Both the position numbers and the translations under genes were made by a program. Shown piece by piece: positions 9,538 through 20,214 of a DNA stretch of 64,000 nucleotides (position 1 is the first letter of the stretch; the number at the start of each line of letters is the position of its first letter). Source of the stretch: Diphasiastrum complanatum. Its lineage: Eukaryota; Streptophyta; Lycopodiopsida; Lycopodiales; Lycopodiaceae. Where the stretch lies: positions 42,661,104 through 42,725,103 of the forward strand of contig CM055103.1 in NCBI GenBank assembly GCA_029204225.1. Reading direction: 5' to 3'. The notes below the pieces were generated by a model. That model was not told the DNA's origin. It searched no databases and saw only the letters and a list, made by a program, of their open reading frames with translations.

Positions 9538-11457
9538 TACACGTCAAGTATGTGGTAACCATGGGAGCGTATAAAACGTCTCCAAAACTGTAATAAAGAA
9601 AACATCTAGTACAAACTAAAACTAAAATAGACACGTATGCAAAAGTGTGTGTGCATAATAATCATTTGTGTCTATGTCAAGATGTCAAGGCTATGATGCT
9701 GTTGTTGTGCTGCTACTGTAAAAAGATGTAATGCGATCCACAACATGAGAGAGCACTGGAGTCAGCCGACGTCGTCTGTGAGCATGAGCATGTGTAGTAG
9801 TATGTCTCTACGTAGGATGTCTGGTGATCCTGGTAGTAGCGTGATGGTGGGGGGTACACTGTCTCTGATCTCTATGAGCATGTGAGCGGCTATCATCCTC
9901 GTCGTCGTCATAATCCTCATCCTCAGGCACTAAATCACACGATATCCGCCTAGTGAAGAATGAAGTAATCAATGGCTGTGAGGTGAACTGATGGGGCGTC
10001 CCGTATAAATCTCTCCGTAGTATGAACATCTCGCGTGCCAACAGAGCGACACATTGTGGGTTCTCATAGGCTATGGCATATCTCGAAACAGCCAGTGATA
10101 TTGCCATCTGATCTCATAGTATAAACTGGGCATCTAAAGATAGAGTGCTCCTCAAACTCCACCTCACCTAGAGAGCATAACTGGCAAATCCGCTCCTCTC
10201 TAGGAATACCATGGAACCTCCCCGTCCCAATAGCTAGCTGATGAGAAGACACCCTGAGCTGTCCCAGTGTGAATCTGAGGCAATGTGATAGTCCCAACTC
10301 CAAGTAGCGTGGCATGACCGGGGTCCCAGATGCATCCAACTCAAAGAAATGTGTCCGGTAGAAAGCTGGCTTAACCCCTATCTAGTTACGCCAAGTCCGC
10401 ACAAGATATACGTGATAGAGGAATCGTCTGATATACTGATGGGTGCCTGAGGGAAGCTCTGTGATGGAGATACCAGATGACTCAAGTAGGAGGTGGGATG
10501 CCTGAGAGAACCATGATAATTTGTAGCCCTGACCATGAAAACGCTGTGAGGAGGATAGTGCAATCTGTATGTATCGTCTGTCCATCTCTGGTAACGTTTG
10601 TATCCTCTGTGTATAGGAACAGAAGGCTTCGCATGGATCAACTGAGCTAGCATAGTGGTCTATGGTCGTGAAAGACTGGCCTAGTGTGAAGAAGGAAGAC
10701 CTGTACACCATGTGATGCCGCATATAGAGCCATGGGGGTGACAATGGTATCAAAGAGGCGACACTTACTGCGAGCATCCTAGATGGACTTCCGCAGACAA
10801 AATCTCTCTAGCTGAACAAGGGAGGCATGTCCCTTCCCCAGTCAAGTGGTGGTAGCCTGTCTCATGCTCCCCATGTATGTGTAGGAAGGGACCACCTCTA
10901 GAACCTATCCACCCAAAGTAAGCTCCTGTCGCTGCATGAATGCTCAAGAAGTGTTGAATACCATAACCTTAGTCTTCCCAATGTTCACCCCTAGGCCCCA
11001 TTTGGTGCAAAACTCATGCAAGCAATCCGACTGTCGCTGTAGACCCTCTCTGGTAGGTGAGACCAATACCACATCATCAGCATAAAGGAGGATAGCAATC
11101 AAGATGTCCCCAAGCCTGCAACTTGCACCACCACGTTGTGTAATGACTCTCTCCAACTCATCAATATACAAGCCAAAGAGGATTGGTGAGAGGGAACAAC
11201 CCTGCTTCACCCCAATAATGCTCCAAAATGTGATCGGATATGCCACTGCTATGTCGGAAACATCCCAGGACACGCTCATAAAGTGCCATCACAGCAAGAA
11301 TGATGCAGTGGAGAAGCTAAGGTCACGGAGTCTCTGGATGAGCAATGAGAGAGGGCTCGAAAACCTGCCTGACCCATAGCATGTAGTCTCCTGTCTAAGC
11401 CTCTGAGCTCACAACAGACTGAAGAATAGTACCATATAGTTTGCCAGGACACGCCCA

Positions 11458-11460
<3 letters not shown>
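9491..11460 (-). pseudogene. LINE-1: 5'-truncated copy, RT C-terminal half
   Basis: On the minus strand the copy begins within RT (MIG-like block IGRVLANY), abutting a (GA)n tract. It has GQAGFR, then a deletion that removes the block containing FVDFRKAFD, and resumes at SIIGVKQGCSLSP. It contains the catalytic ILLYADDVVLVSP block, the GLGVNIGKTKVMVFNTS block, and the C-terminal region with a Cys/His finger (CQLCSLGEVEFEEHSIFRC) near 10130-10190. Frameshifts and stops interrupt it. It ends in the family hairpin followed by (TC)n. It is closely related to LINE-2 and more distantly to LINE-3. It has lost ORF1, the endonuclease and the first half of RT. Confidence 0.9.

Positions 11461-11493
<33 letters not shown>
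11461..11493. repeat. (GA)n joining LINE-1 and LINE-2
   Basis: Pure GA repeat. On the minus strand it is the (TC)n tail of LINE-2 after AATAAAGCTTTC and also the 5' border of the truncated LINE-1. Confidence 0.95.
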
Positions 11494-11496
<3 letters not shown>

Positions 11497-14322
11497 TTTA
11501 TTAAAGTCTTTTCCATGCCAAAAGGCATATAAGACTAGTAAATGTGCATGTCAAGTATGTGGTAACCATAGGAGCGTATGAAACGTCTCCAAGACTATAA
11601 CAAAAATACAGATCTAACTGCTATGATCTGAAACTGAAAAGGATGCGATGATATATGAAACATGTGGGAGCATATATATTGCTAACTGTCATGAATACAG
11701 TATGACACTATCATCCAACCCTGTCTCGCTGATGCTATAAAAGGATGTAATACGGGATGCAGCATGAAGGACTGCTGGTGGTCGATGATGTCGTCTAGGA
11801 AGATGAGGTCTCCTCATGATAAGTCGGGTAGCTCGTGCAACAACATGAGTATGAGTGGAACATTGTCTCTAATCTCAGTGGGCATGTAAGTCTCCATCAT
11901 CCTCATCCTCATCAGATACTAAGTCTCGTCCTCTTCTCCTGGAAAAGAAAAAAGTGATCTGCGGCTGAGAAATATGACTCCGCTGGGCTGTCTGACATAG
12001 GCTCTGTCGTAGAATAAACATCTCTCGTATCATGAGAGCAGCGCATCGAGAGTCCTCATAGGCTAGGAGGGATCGTAGGGTGACAGGCGAATCATGAAAC
12101 AGACAATCATATCTAATACACCGGGCATCTAAAGATAAAGTGCTCCTCTGACTCCACCTCATCCAAGGAACAAAACTGACAAATCCGCTCCTCTCTCGGG
12201 GTACCCTGGAATCTCCCAGTCTCGATAGCCAACTGATGTGATGATACGCGGAGCTGTCCCAATGTAAATCTGAGGCTGTGTGACAATCCCGAGTCCAAAT
12301 AGTGTGGCAAAACTGAGAACCCTACTATGTCAAGCTCAATGAAATGAGTCCAGTAATAGGCGGGTTTAACCCCCAGCTGTCGCCTCCAAGTACGGTCGAG
12401 GTATGCTCTATATAAGAAGCGCCTGATATACTGGTGGGTGCCTGAGGGGAGCTCTGTGATGGATATGCCAAATGAATCAAGGAGGAAATGGGATGCTTGT
12501 AAGAACCACGACAGTCAATAGCCCTGGTCATGAAGGAAGTGTGAGGAGGCAAGTGAGGCCCGTGTATATCTCGTGTCCGCATCTGGTAGATCCTGAACTC
12601 TCTGAATATATGCGATGAGCTGGAAAGCTGCAGCTATCTGAATGGGTGGAACGGCAAACATTGCAAAAAGAATTTCGTGCGGAACCGAGGACTTTGCCCG
12701 AATCATACGAGCTAGCACGGTGGTCTGTAATCGTGAAATGTTGGCCCAGTGTGATGATGGAAGACCTGTACACCATGTCTCTGCTGCATACAAGGTTGTG
12801 GGAGTGACAATAGTGTCAAAAAGTCGGCACTTACTGCGAGCATCTCTGATGGACTTCTTGAAGCAGAACCGCTCAAGCTGAACAAGGGAGGAATACCCCT
12901 TCCCAAGTCGAGTGGTGGCTGCTTGTCGCATGCTGAAAGTAGGACCAGAAAAGAGTATCCCCAAATATGTATACGAGGAAACTACCTCTAAGGCCCGTCC
13001 ATCAAGCATGAGCTCCTGGCGCTGCATGAAGGCTCGAGAAGTGTTGAAGACCATAACCTTGGTCTTCGCAGTGTTCACCCCCAATCCCCATCTGGTACAG
13101 AAACCCTGTAAACAATCTAGCTCCCTCTGTAAACCCTCTCTGGTCGTGAATACTAGTACCACATCATCCGCATACAAGAGAATAGCAATCAAGATGGTGC
13201 CAAGTCTATAGCCAGCTCCTCCACACTGTGAGATGGCTCGCTCTAACTCATCAATGTACAATCCAAAAAGAACCGGCGAAAGAGAGCATCCCTATTTCAC
13301 CCCAATGGTGCTCCAAATGTGATCAAAGATACCACTACCATGTCGGAAGCATCCCAAGACCTTCTCATAAAGAGCCATCACTGCCAGAACAATATCCGTG
13401 GGGAAACCAAGATCCCGAAGTCTCTGAATGAGTAGGGAGCGCGGTACAGAATCAAAGGCTTTCCTGAAGTCCACAAAACAGCTGTAAACCCTTTCTTTCC
13501 TGTGCTTAGCTTCCTCAATCAAAGCTCTAAGTGTGAAAATATGGTCAGTGGTAGAGTAATGAGCCCGGAAACCCGCCTGTTCCAATGCAGGTAATCTCCT
13601 CGATTCCGCCTCTGAGCTTACTGCAGACTGGAGTATGGTACCATAAAGCTTAGTGAGGACATGTCCAATCATGATAGTGCGGTAGTTACCAGGAATCATG
13701 GGATCACCAGTTTTATGGATAGGATGGATGATGTTGGTGCACCAGGATGAAGGGAAGTCAAAGACAATGGAGGAATTGAGGAGAGTGGCTAGTGTGGGAG
13801 CAAGGAGGTCGGTAGCATGGATTAGGAGTTCAGACTCAAGGTCTTCAATGTCTCTTGCTTTATGGGATTTCATTTTCTTGATGGCCGCAAGTACCATGTC
13901 AGCGGTGAAGAAGGTGAACTCAGAGGGACGAGGGGAGATAGAGATAGGTGCGTCAGTAGGTATGGTATATAGACTGGTAACGTAGTCGGTCCATATGCGA
14001 AGGTCTTCCAGGAGAGGTGGTGGAGTACGAGGGATAAACTCACGCCAAAAGGCGCCTGAAGAAGAACTGAAGAGAAGGTCAACGAGGCATTTTCCTTCAG
14101 AGTCATCATAAGCACACTTTTTCCGACGGAGTGTGCGATGATGGTAAGAACGTCGAGCAGAGCAAAGGAGGTGAGGTTCATGACTGCATGCATGGGTGAC
14201 AAGATGATGAAGAGAGCGACACTCGGTATCATACTATGGAGGGTGTGGAGGGCGTAGCGACGAGGGACGTGTGTGTTTGCCTTTATGGGCCTTAGATGGA
14301 AAAGCTAGAGAAGCAGCAGCAT

Positions 14323-14324
<2 letters not shown>
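11494..14324 (-). pseudogene. LINE-2: 5'-truncated copy with nearly complete RT
   Basis: Minus strand. It starts in the linker between endonuclease and RT (AAASLAFPSKAHKGK, aligned with the same linker in LINE-3), directly after (TC)n. RT blocks follow: HPIHKTGDPMIPGNYRTIMI, QAGFRAHYSTTDHIFTLRAL, FVDFRKAFDSVPRSLLIQRL, ILLYADDVVLVF, and GLGVNTAKTKVMVFN. The C-terminal Cys/His region (CQFCSLDEVESEEHFIFRC) is at about 12130-12190. The RT frame is broken by a TAG at 13292-13294, exactly where LINE-1 and LINE-3 have CAG in GVKQGC, and by a TGA near 12515. It ends in the shared hairpin, AATAAAGCTTTC and (TC)n. This is a dead copy, but little decayed. Confidence 0.9.
11506..11535 (-). other. LINE-2 3'-terminal hairpin
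   Basis: Same fold as in LINE-1: GTCTT/AAGAC plus ATGCC/GGCAT with a 4-base loop. An outer stem, TTTATTA against TAGTAAA, has one mismatch or G-U pair. It is followed on the minus strand by AATAAAGCTTTC and (TC)n. AATAAA may serve as a polyadenylation signal. Confidence 0.75.

Positions 14325-14363
<39 letters not shown>
14325..14363. repeat. (GA)n joining LINE-2 and LINE-3
   Basis: Pure AG/GA repeat. On the minus strand LINE-3 ends in TAA repeats, then two TTCTAA units, then (TC)n, and the truncated LINE-2 body follows immediately. Confidence 0.95.
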
Positions 14364-14366
<3 letters not shown>

Positions 14367-14390
14367 AGAATTAGAATTATTATTATTAAC

Positions 14391-14419
14391 GTCTTTTGGT
14401 GCCCAGGGGCACATAAGAC
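14391..14419 (-). other. LINE-3 3'-terminal hairpin with covarying stem
   Basis: The stem GTGCCC/GGGCAC replaces ATGCC/GGCAT of LINE-1 and LINE-2, so both arms changed together. The lower stem GTCTT/AAGAC is unchanged. The hairpin lies about 28 bp from the (TC)n tail. Confidence 0.75.
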
Positions 14420-14600
14420 AAAAGAGAGTACAAAATGTGAGAAGCATTGTCCGCATAAGGACTTATTTACCAATGAAAAGACAGTAAAACTAAAACTAAA
14501 ATATCGATCTCTCTGTCTCTAAGAGAAAAAGTATCCAAGCTTGACCACCAGCTGGTGAGGGTACAAAGCAAGAGCTTAACCACCTGCTCCGCGGAGGAAA

Positions 14601-17600
14601 CTAGCTACGAGCAAGCCGAAAGTAATGAGTGATGGTAGTAGTGGGTCGTGATGTAGGCTGGTGGGAGGCGTATGAAGATCTAGTAGCACTGGATCGAGCC
14701 GAAACTCTCTGTGTCTTCGATCTTCGGACGGGGACGTCAAAATCCGCAACCGAAATATCCACTCTGTCTCGCTTCTGGAAGAACTGAGTAATGTGAGCCT
14801 GACTGGAATCCATATCTGAGAGCGTAGGTAGAAGTGAAGCTCGTAAAATATACATCTCTCTCAAAAGAAGACCCACACATCTAGCATCTGGATACTCGAG
14901 GAAGGAGCTCAACGTGAGGGGAATATCTCGGTATAAACAATGGTATCGTCCTCTAATCTCATAGTATACTGGGCAGCGAAAGATGAAATGAAACTCATCT
15001 TCCACCTCCTGAAGAGAACAAAGCTGACATATCCGCTGCAATCTGGGAGTGTCTGTGTATCTACCTGTCTCGATAGCAAGCTGATGAGAAGAGACTCGAA
15101 GCTGTCCTATACGATATCTCAGACCAAAAGATAGCGTCTGTGTAAGATAAACTGGAAGAATAGGCAAGCCCGAAACGTCCAGCCGTAAAAGATGTGTGCC
15201 ATAATAATGTAGCTTGACCCTATCTGGATCAGGATGTGACCATATAGTGCGTATGTAGCTCCGGTAGATCTGCTGTCTGATATAAGCATGGGTTCCATTC
15301 GGAAGATCAAGTGCGGATAAACCCCAAGTCTGAAGAAGGGCTGAGACACTGCGATACCAAGAGTGCTTGGCTCCCTGATCTGCAATGGTACAAGATGAAG
15401 TGAGAGCAGCAACAATGTATCTGGTGGTATCTAGATCTGATACCCTGTGAAGAAAGGTGATGATCTGAAACATAGCACCAACAACTAATGGAGGAGAAGC
15501 AAACTCGGCTAGTATGATATCATGTGGTACTGAGGGCTTAGCCCGGATTATCCTACTGAGCATGAGAATCTGGATACGAGTAAGATCTCTCCATGTATCG
15601 CGTGATAAATCAGGGCACCAAGTCTCAGCCGAATATAGCACAACTGGGGAGACAGTAGCAGAAAATAGTAGGCATCTGGTAGCAGGATCCTGCACATAAT
15701 AAGTAGAGCAAAATCTCTCCATATGCACAAGAGCGGTATGCCCCTTGCGGAGCCTGGCGGTGGCTGCTGGTCGAAAAGTGAGTAGCGGACCAGAGAAAAG
15801 AACTCCCAAATAGGTGTAGGAGGTCACGATCTCAATCGGTAGCCCGTCATAATAGAAAATCACATCTCTCATATGCTGTCTGTTGGTGTTAAACACCATA
15901 ATCTTAGTCTTCTTAAGGTTAACCGTCAATCCCCAACGCTGGCAAAAGTGATGTAAAGCAGAAAGGTGACTCTGTAAACCAGCTGCAGAGGATGAGAGGA
16001 GAACCACATCATCAGCGTACAAGAGAATGGGGATAATAATGTCTGCTAGGGGACAGCCCTCTCCACCTTCCTCGCGAATAATCCGCTCGAGGTCATCTAT
16101 ATATAGTGCAAAAAGAGTGGGTGATAAGGGGCAACCCTGCTTCACCCCAATGGTAGAATGTATCTGTGAGGACCAGCCACTACCATCTCTGAAACGTGCC
16201 AAGACTCGCTCATATAAAGTAATGATCGCAGCAATAGTATCCTCTGAAAAGCCAAGTGAAGACAGTCTCTGGAAAAGAAGATGTCGTGGAACAGAGTCAA
16301 AAGCTTTGCGAAAATCCACAAAGCAACAGTAAATTCTCTGTTTCCGATGTCGAGCCTCCTCAATAATGCATCTCAAAATGAAGATCTGGTCTGAAGTAGA
16401 ATATCCCGGTCTGAAACCAGCTTGACCCATAGCGTGTAAACCCTCAGTTTCAGCAAAAGATCCAGTGACTGTCTGTAGTATAGAGCCATATATCTTAGCT
16501 AGAGTGTGGCCAATCATAATGGTGCGGTAGTTTCCTACATTCATGGGATCACCTGCCTTGAGGATGGGGTGAAGGATATTAGTACACCAAGCCGTAGGAA
16601 AACCAGAAGTAACAGCTGTGTTAAAAACATGAGCAATGTAAGGGGAGATGAGATGTGCTACGGGCTTTAGGAAGTCTACACTTAAGGAGTCATAGTCAGT
16701 GGCTTTATTTAGTTTGGCATGTTTAATGGCGTTTTCAACCATGTCAGGGGTGAAAAGTGAGCAGTGGTCAGGTCTCGGTGAGAGTGAGGTAGGAGGAGAG
16801 TCCGTGGTATATAACTCCGTGGCATACTCGATCCAGGATTCGATGGCTATGGGGGCCAATGTTGAAGAGTGTCTGGTGAAATGTTTCCAGAAAAAAGAGG
16901 AGGAGGGTGAATCTAAAGAGTTGCTCATTTTTTTGCAGAGTGATTGTAGGTACTTGATCTTCTTTGTTCTGGTGGTTCTATGATATTCTTTCTGGCATTG
17001 TTTGAGTGTGGCAGGGGAGTGTGACCTGGCATATGTCACATGATTGTGAAGAGAGCGGCATTCTGCATCATACCATCTGTTATGAACACTTCTGTGAGAT
17101 GATGTCGTTTTGGTGGGGAAGGATGAGGAAGCAGCAGCTAAGAGGGATGTAGAGAGAAAAGTGGCTTGCTAGTCAATTGGTGCCATGAACGGGAAGTTAG
17201 CGAGTAGTTGGGATAAGATTGTGGTGTAATTAGTGAATCCAGATTGGGTGAAAGGAATACGTTTATGAGTGGGAAGAGAGCAAGAAATTTGCAAAGAAGA
17301 GGTTATGTGACCAAGTGAGATGTGTAAGAGTGAGTGATCGGAAATGGTAGGGGGTGTGATGGAGAAATCAGAAATGTGAGAGATCAAAGCAGGTGATCCA
17401 ATGAAGTAGTCGACCACACTATGTCCTCCACCATGAGGATAGCATGTATATGCTGATGAGGAAGGCCACTGTGTGAGGCCATTCAAAATGGCAAGAGCGT
17501 GTGTCTCTGCTAGAGTGATCAACTGCTCCCCGAAAGATGTAGCTGGAGTGTCTGCATCCTGTGATACCCGGTCTAGCCCCATATCCAAAGGGTAAAGCCT

Positions 17601-18104
17601 GAGAAGATCCGTAGCTGCATGAAATTCGGTTTGTCTAGAGCTTGTGCGGGCGTTGAAATCACCTGCTAGTAAAATGGAACCCTGCTGAGAAAAGATAGCA
17701 ATATCATCTGAGAGAGCCTGAAAAGGGTCCCCGCCAAACTCAGCAAACACTGAGGTCTGTGGAGCAAAATAGCATACAGCTATATAGATGTCCTGAGGTA
17801 ATCCCAATAGTGAGCCAATAATGTGTAACCAAATATAGCGAGCGTATGGATCTTGTTTAACCATCTGAACTGTGGTGTCTCTGTATAAACAAGCTACTCC
17901 TCCAGATCCTCGACAAGTTTTTCCCCTAACAAATGGACGAAAAGCAGAATGCCAAGAGTACTCCTGTATATTTGGAAGAGGATGATATAAGGACTCATGA
18001 GTTTCAGCCAACAACAAAATGTCGCATTTTCTAATAAAATCAGCAAAGTCTCCGGCTGATGACGAAGATAAAAAACCATTACAATTCCAGAAGCCAAGTC
18101 TCAA
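14601..18104 (-). CDS. LINE-3 ORF2: endonuclease-reverse transcriptase with one internal amber
   Basis: Would nick target DNA and copy the LINE RNA into the nick (target-primed reverse transcription). Numbering from the TTG at 18104, the AP-endonuclease residues are N7 (WNCNG), E34 (LAETH), D139/N141 (GDFNAR), D212 (VDYF) and D236/H237 (SDHSLLH), all present. Codon 312 is TAG (17169-17171), in the linker. RT follows: NYRTIMIGHTLAKIYG, FVDFRKAFDSV (catalytic Asp about 597), GVKQGCPLSPTLF, YADD about 696-699, and NLKKTKIMVFN. A Cys/His motif (CQLCSLQEVEDEFHFIFRC) lies near 1020-1045. No ATG precedes the endonuclease catalytic residues; the first in-frame Met is after E34. The frame is continuous with ORF1 upstream. 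The copy is nearly intact but broken by at least the internal TAG unless that is read through. Confidence 0.9.
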
Positions 18105-18152
18105 ATTGGTAGGGGATCTCGGGTAGCTTCTATATCCGGGGGCCCCTAGTTC

Positions 18153-19061
18153 CTATTGTGGAAGGTCGAAAAATCTCGGTTTCCCGTCAATAAAAACAAC
18201 CCTTTGCCCTTTCTCTTTCGCTTCAAGGATAATCTTTTTTCTTGCCAACCATTGAGTATTTGTTAAGTCATCATCCATATAAATGAAAGTACCTTTAAGC
18301 TTTGCCCTAAGCCGAAGGGCAGCATTGCGTTGTGAAAGCGAGCGGAACTTGATAAACAAAACATTGTCATCAAATTTACTGCGCCAAGCAGTATCAAAAC
18401 CGTCAGCCACATGAGATAACTTGGAAATGAGCAAATCCGTAGCTTCTTCCAACGGTTTTCCACCATTGGCAATGCCTCTTACTCTAATGTTAAAGGCTTT
18501 TTTGGCCCTTCTGGCTTGTTCACCCAAAACTGTCTCCAAATCGTTTTCCTTCGGAAAAGATGAAATCTGAGAGTGATTACCTTGCTTAAGGATCGATGTC
18601 GTTTCTTCAACCTGTTTTGCGAGTGATGAGAGTTTGCTGCCCATATCATCCGGTTTGAAGAGTGCTGCCCACGTTTTCGTCTCCTCGACTTGTTTCTCCA
18701 AGCTATTGATCTTGTTGGAAGTCTCCTCCAAGGCACTTTTTTCTGCGATTCGTTGCTTAAGATATATATTTTCTTGCTCAAGCTGCTCCACACGTTCCGT
18801 GACACCAAAAAGATCCTTAGCTAACTTGCTATTTTCAGCTTCAAAGAGGTGTAGTTGTTTCTTAAGTCCAAGAATTTCTTGCCGGATAAAACTAAGATCA
18901 TAAGCAAAAAGACTTTCGGTAGGTTTGGAAGGAGTGTAGTCAATGGCAGCCATGTTGATAGTTTCTGTCACCGAAGACGGCTCCTCCATCACTACCGGTG
19001 ATGGGGGGGTGTCCAACAGGGAGGGGGGTGTAAGAACACCCTCCTTTTTCTTAGGTGCCAT
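18153..19061 (-). CDS. LINE-3 ORF1: coiled-coil RNA-binding-type protein
   Basis: 302 codons from ATG (MAPKKKEGVL) to TAG. A basic, Pro-rich start precedes a long heptad-rich region (residues about 55-165; LKKQLHLFEAENSKLAKDL, VEQLEQENIYLKQRI, INSLEKQVEETKTW), predicted as a coiled coil that would trimerise. The C-terminal third (about 190-302) is basic, with IRVRGIANGG, VLFIKFRSLSQRNAALRLRA and a final LARKKIILEAKEKGQRVV. It resembles the C-terminal domains of ORF1 proteins that bind LINE RNA. There is no CCHC zinc knuckle, unlike the usual ORF1 of flowering-plant L1 elements. The stop lies in frame with ORF2, 16 codons before its leucine (TTG) start region. Confidence 0.85.
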   Translation of the reverse strand: MAPKKKEGVLTPPSLLDTPPSPVVMEEPSSVTETINMAAIDYTPSKPTESLFAYDLSFIRQEILGLKKQLHLFEAENSKLAKDLFGVTERVEQLEQENIYLKQRIAEKSALEETSNKINSLEKQVEETKTWAALFKPDDMGSKLSSLAKQVEETTSILKQGNHSQISSFPKENDLETVLGEQARRAKKAFNIRVRGIANGGKPLEEATDLLISKLSHVADGFDTAWRSKFDDNVLFIKFRSLSQRNAALRLRAKLKGTFIYMDDDLTNTQWLARKKIILEAKEKGQRVVFIDGKPRFFDLPQ

Positions 19062-19249
19062 AGGAGGCGGTAAGCAGATGGAGGACCAGCGCAGGGCAGC
19101 GTAGGGCAGGTGCGAAGGTCAGCACTGCAGCGCCAGCAGGGCGGACAGCAGCGCCAGCAGGGCGGGTGGGCGCGCAAGAGAGAGAGAGGGCAGCAGCGCT
19201 AGCAGGGCGGGCAGCGCACCAGCAGGGCGGGCAGCGCACCAGCAGAGCG

Positions 19250-19251
<2 letters not shown>
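19062..19251 (-). promoter_or_regulatory. LINE-3 5' region with GC-rich tandem units
   Basis: Strongly GC-rich within an AT-rich neighbourhood. At 19125-19250 about five units of the form CAGCRC(A)CAGCAGGGCGG repeat every 18-40 bp. The position directly upstream of ORF1 and the repeat structure suggest an internal promoter or 5' UTR monomers. Function is inferred from position only. Confidence 0.5.

Positions 19252-19304
<53 letters not shown>
19252..19304. repeat. (GA)n at the 5' border of LINE-3
   Basis: Pure GA repeat, 53 bp, directly upstream of the LINE-3 5' region on the minus strand. With 14325-14363 it brackets the full-length element. Confidence 0.95.
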
Positions 19305-19305
<1 letters not shown>

Positions 19306-20214
19306 ATGTGCATCGTGGGAGATATCCTTGGAGTAAAAAAATTTGCCATGGTTTCATGGTGAGGAGGGTTTAGCATAGTGGATTGTGCAATGTGTTTTAT
19401 GTTTTGAAATTTGTGCAATGTGCATTTGATGATCATTGATTGTGCATTCAATCTTGAATCTTGATCATTGATAATTTGATTGTGATTTGTGAGATGATAG
19501 ATCATAGGTTTGAGTCTTGACTCTTGACAATGGACATAATGGACTAGAAGAACGAAGCAATAAAGAGTGCCAGACTGAAGGTGGGACCATATTGGAGAAC
19601 TATTTGGATCTTGAAAAACATGTGGAATTGAAAGTGGAGAATGCTCAGAGAAAACTAGAGGTTTGGAACCCTGCAGAAGTTACTATTGGAGAAGTGCAAT
19701 CCTGTATGCATGCAAACAAAACAAAAAAAGGTTCAAACCTTTTCCTAATTCGAACCGAGCTAGCCGGTTTGAATCGGCCGATTCAAATTGGCTGGTAACG
19801 TTGAACATTTCCAAAGGTGAAATTGTTGCAATAGATGACTGGTGACAAGACACCATACAAACCCTGCTGCTCCAAAACTACAAAACACAAGTTCCTTCAA
19901 AACACCTTTTATGATATGAATTGTCACCTCCTTTTCACCCAACAATAGATCACCACACCCCACCTTTCGAAAAATACTTAGAAACAATAGCTTGCTATGT
20001 GTTCAAAGAAAGGAATTGCATAAGAACACTAAATGAATAATTCATACTATCCATGCTTTCTTCGTCTTTGGGCGCTTTTTGGCTAGAATTTCCTCCTTGC
20101 TCTCCACCACCTCCTCTCGTAGACTTATACACCTGGGTCCAATATGACGGTTCCAGCTTCACCCATCACGATATTCCCCAAACCTACTGACTTCACCATT
20201 TTAACTCTACACAT
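19305..20214. other. Intergenic stretch between LINE-3 and LINE-4
   Basis: No recognisable gene. It contains an 18 bp perfect palindrome at 19769-19786 (TTGAATCGG and its complement) inside a 30 bp imperfect one. An open frame at 19517-19798 has no recognisable similarity. Confidence 0.4.

Larger units (their letters stand above)
14364..19251 (-). mobile_element. LINE-3: full-length non-LTR retrotransposon flanked by (TC)n
   Basis: Minus strand, 4.9 kb. In order: a GC-rich repeated 5' region (19062-19251), ORF1 (18153-19061), ORF2 with AP endonuclease and reverse transcriptase (14601-18104), and a short 3' UTR ending in the hairpin. It is bounded on both sides by (TC)n/(GA)n, at 19252-19304 and 14325-14363. 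Only two in-frame stops interrupt a single frame of 1,487 codons: TAG between ORF1 and ORF2, and TAG between endonuclease and RT. It is the master-type copy of a family with at least five members in this window. Confidence 0.9.

Noticed and set aside
9354-9634. Minus-strand frames encoding runs of Leu-Ser (also at 14234-14473, 19119-19505 and 52385-52579 as Arg-Glu)
   Set aside because: They are translations of (GA)n/(TC)n microsatellites, not proteins.
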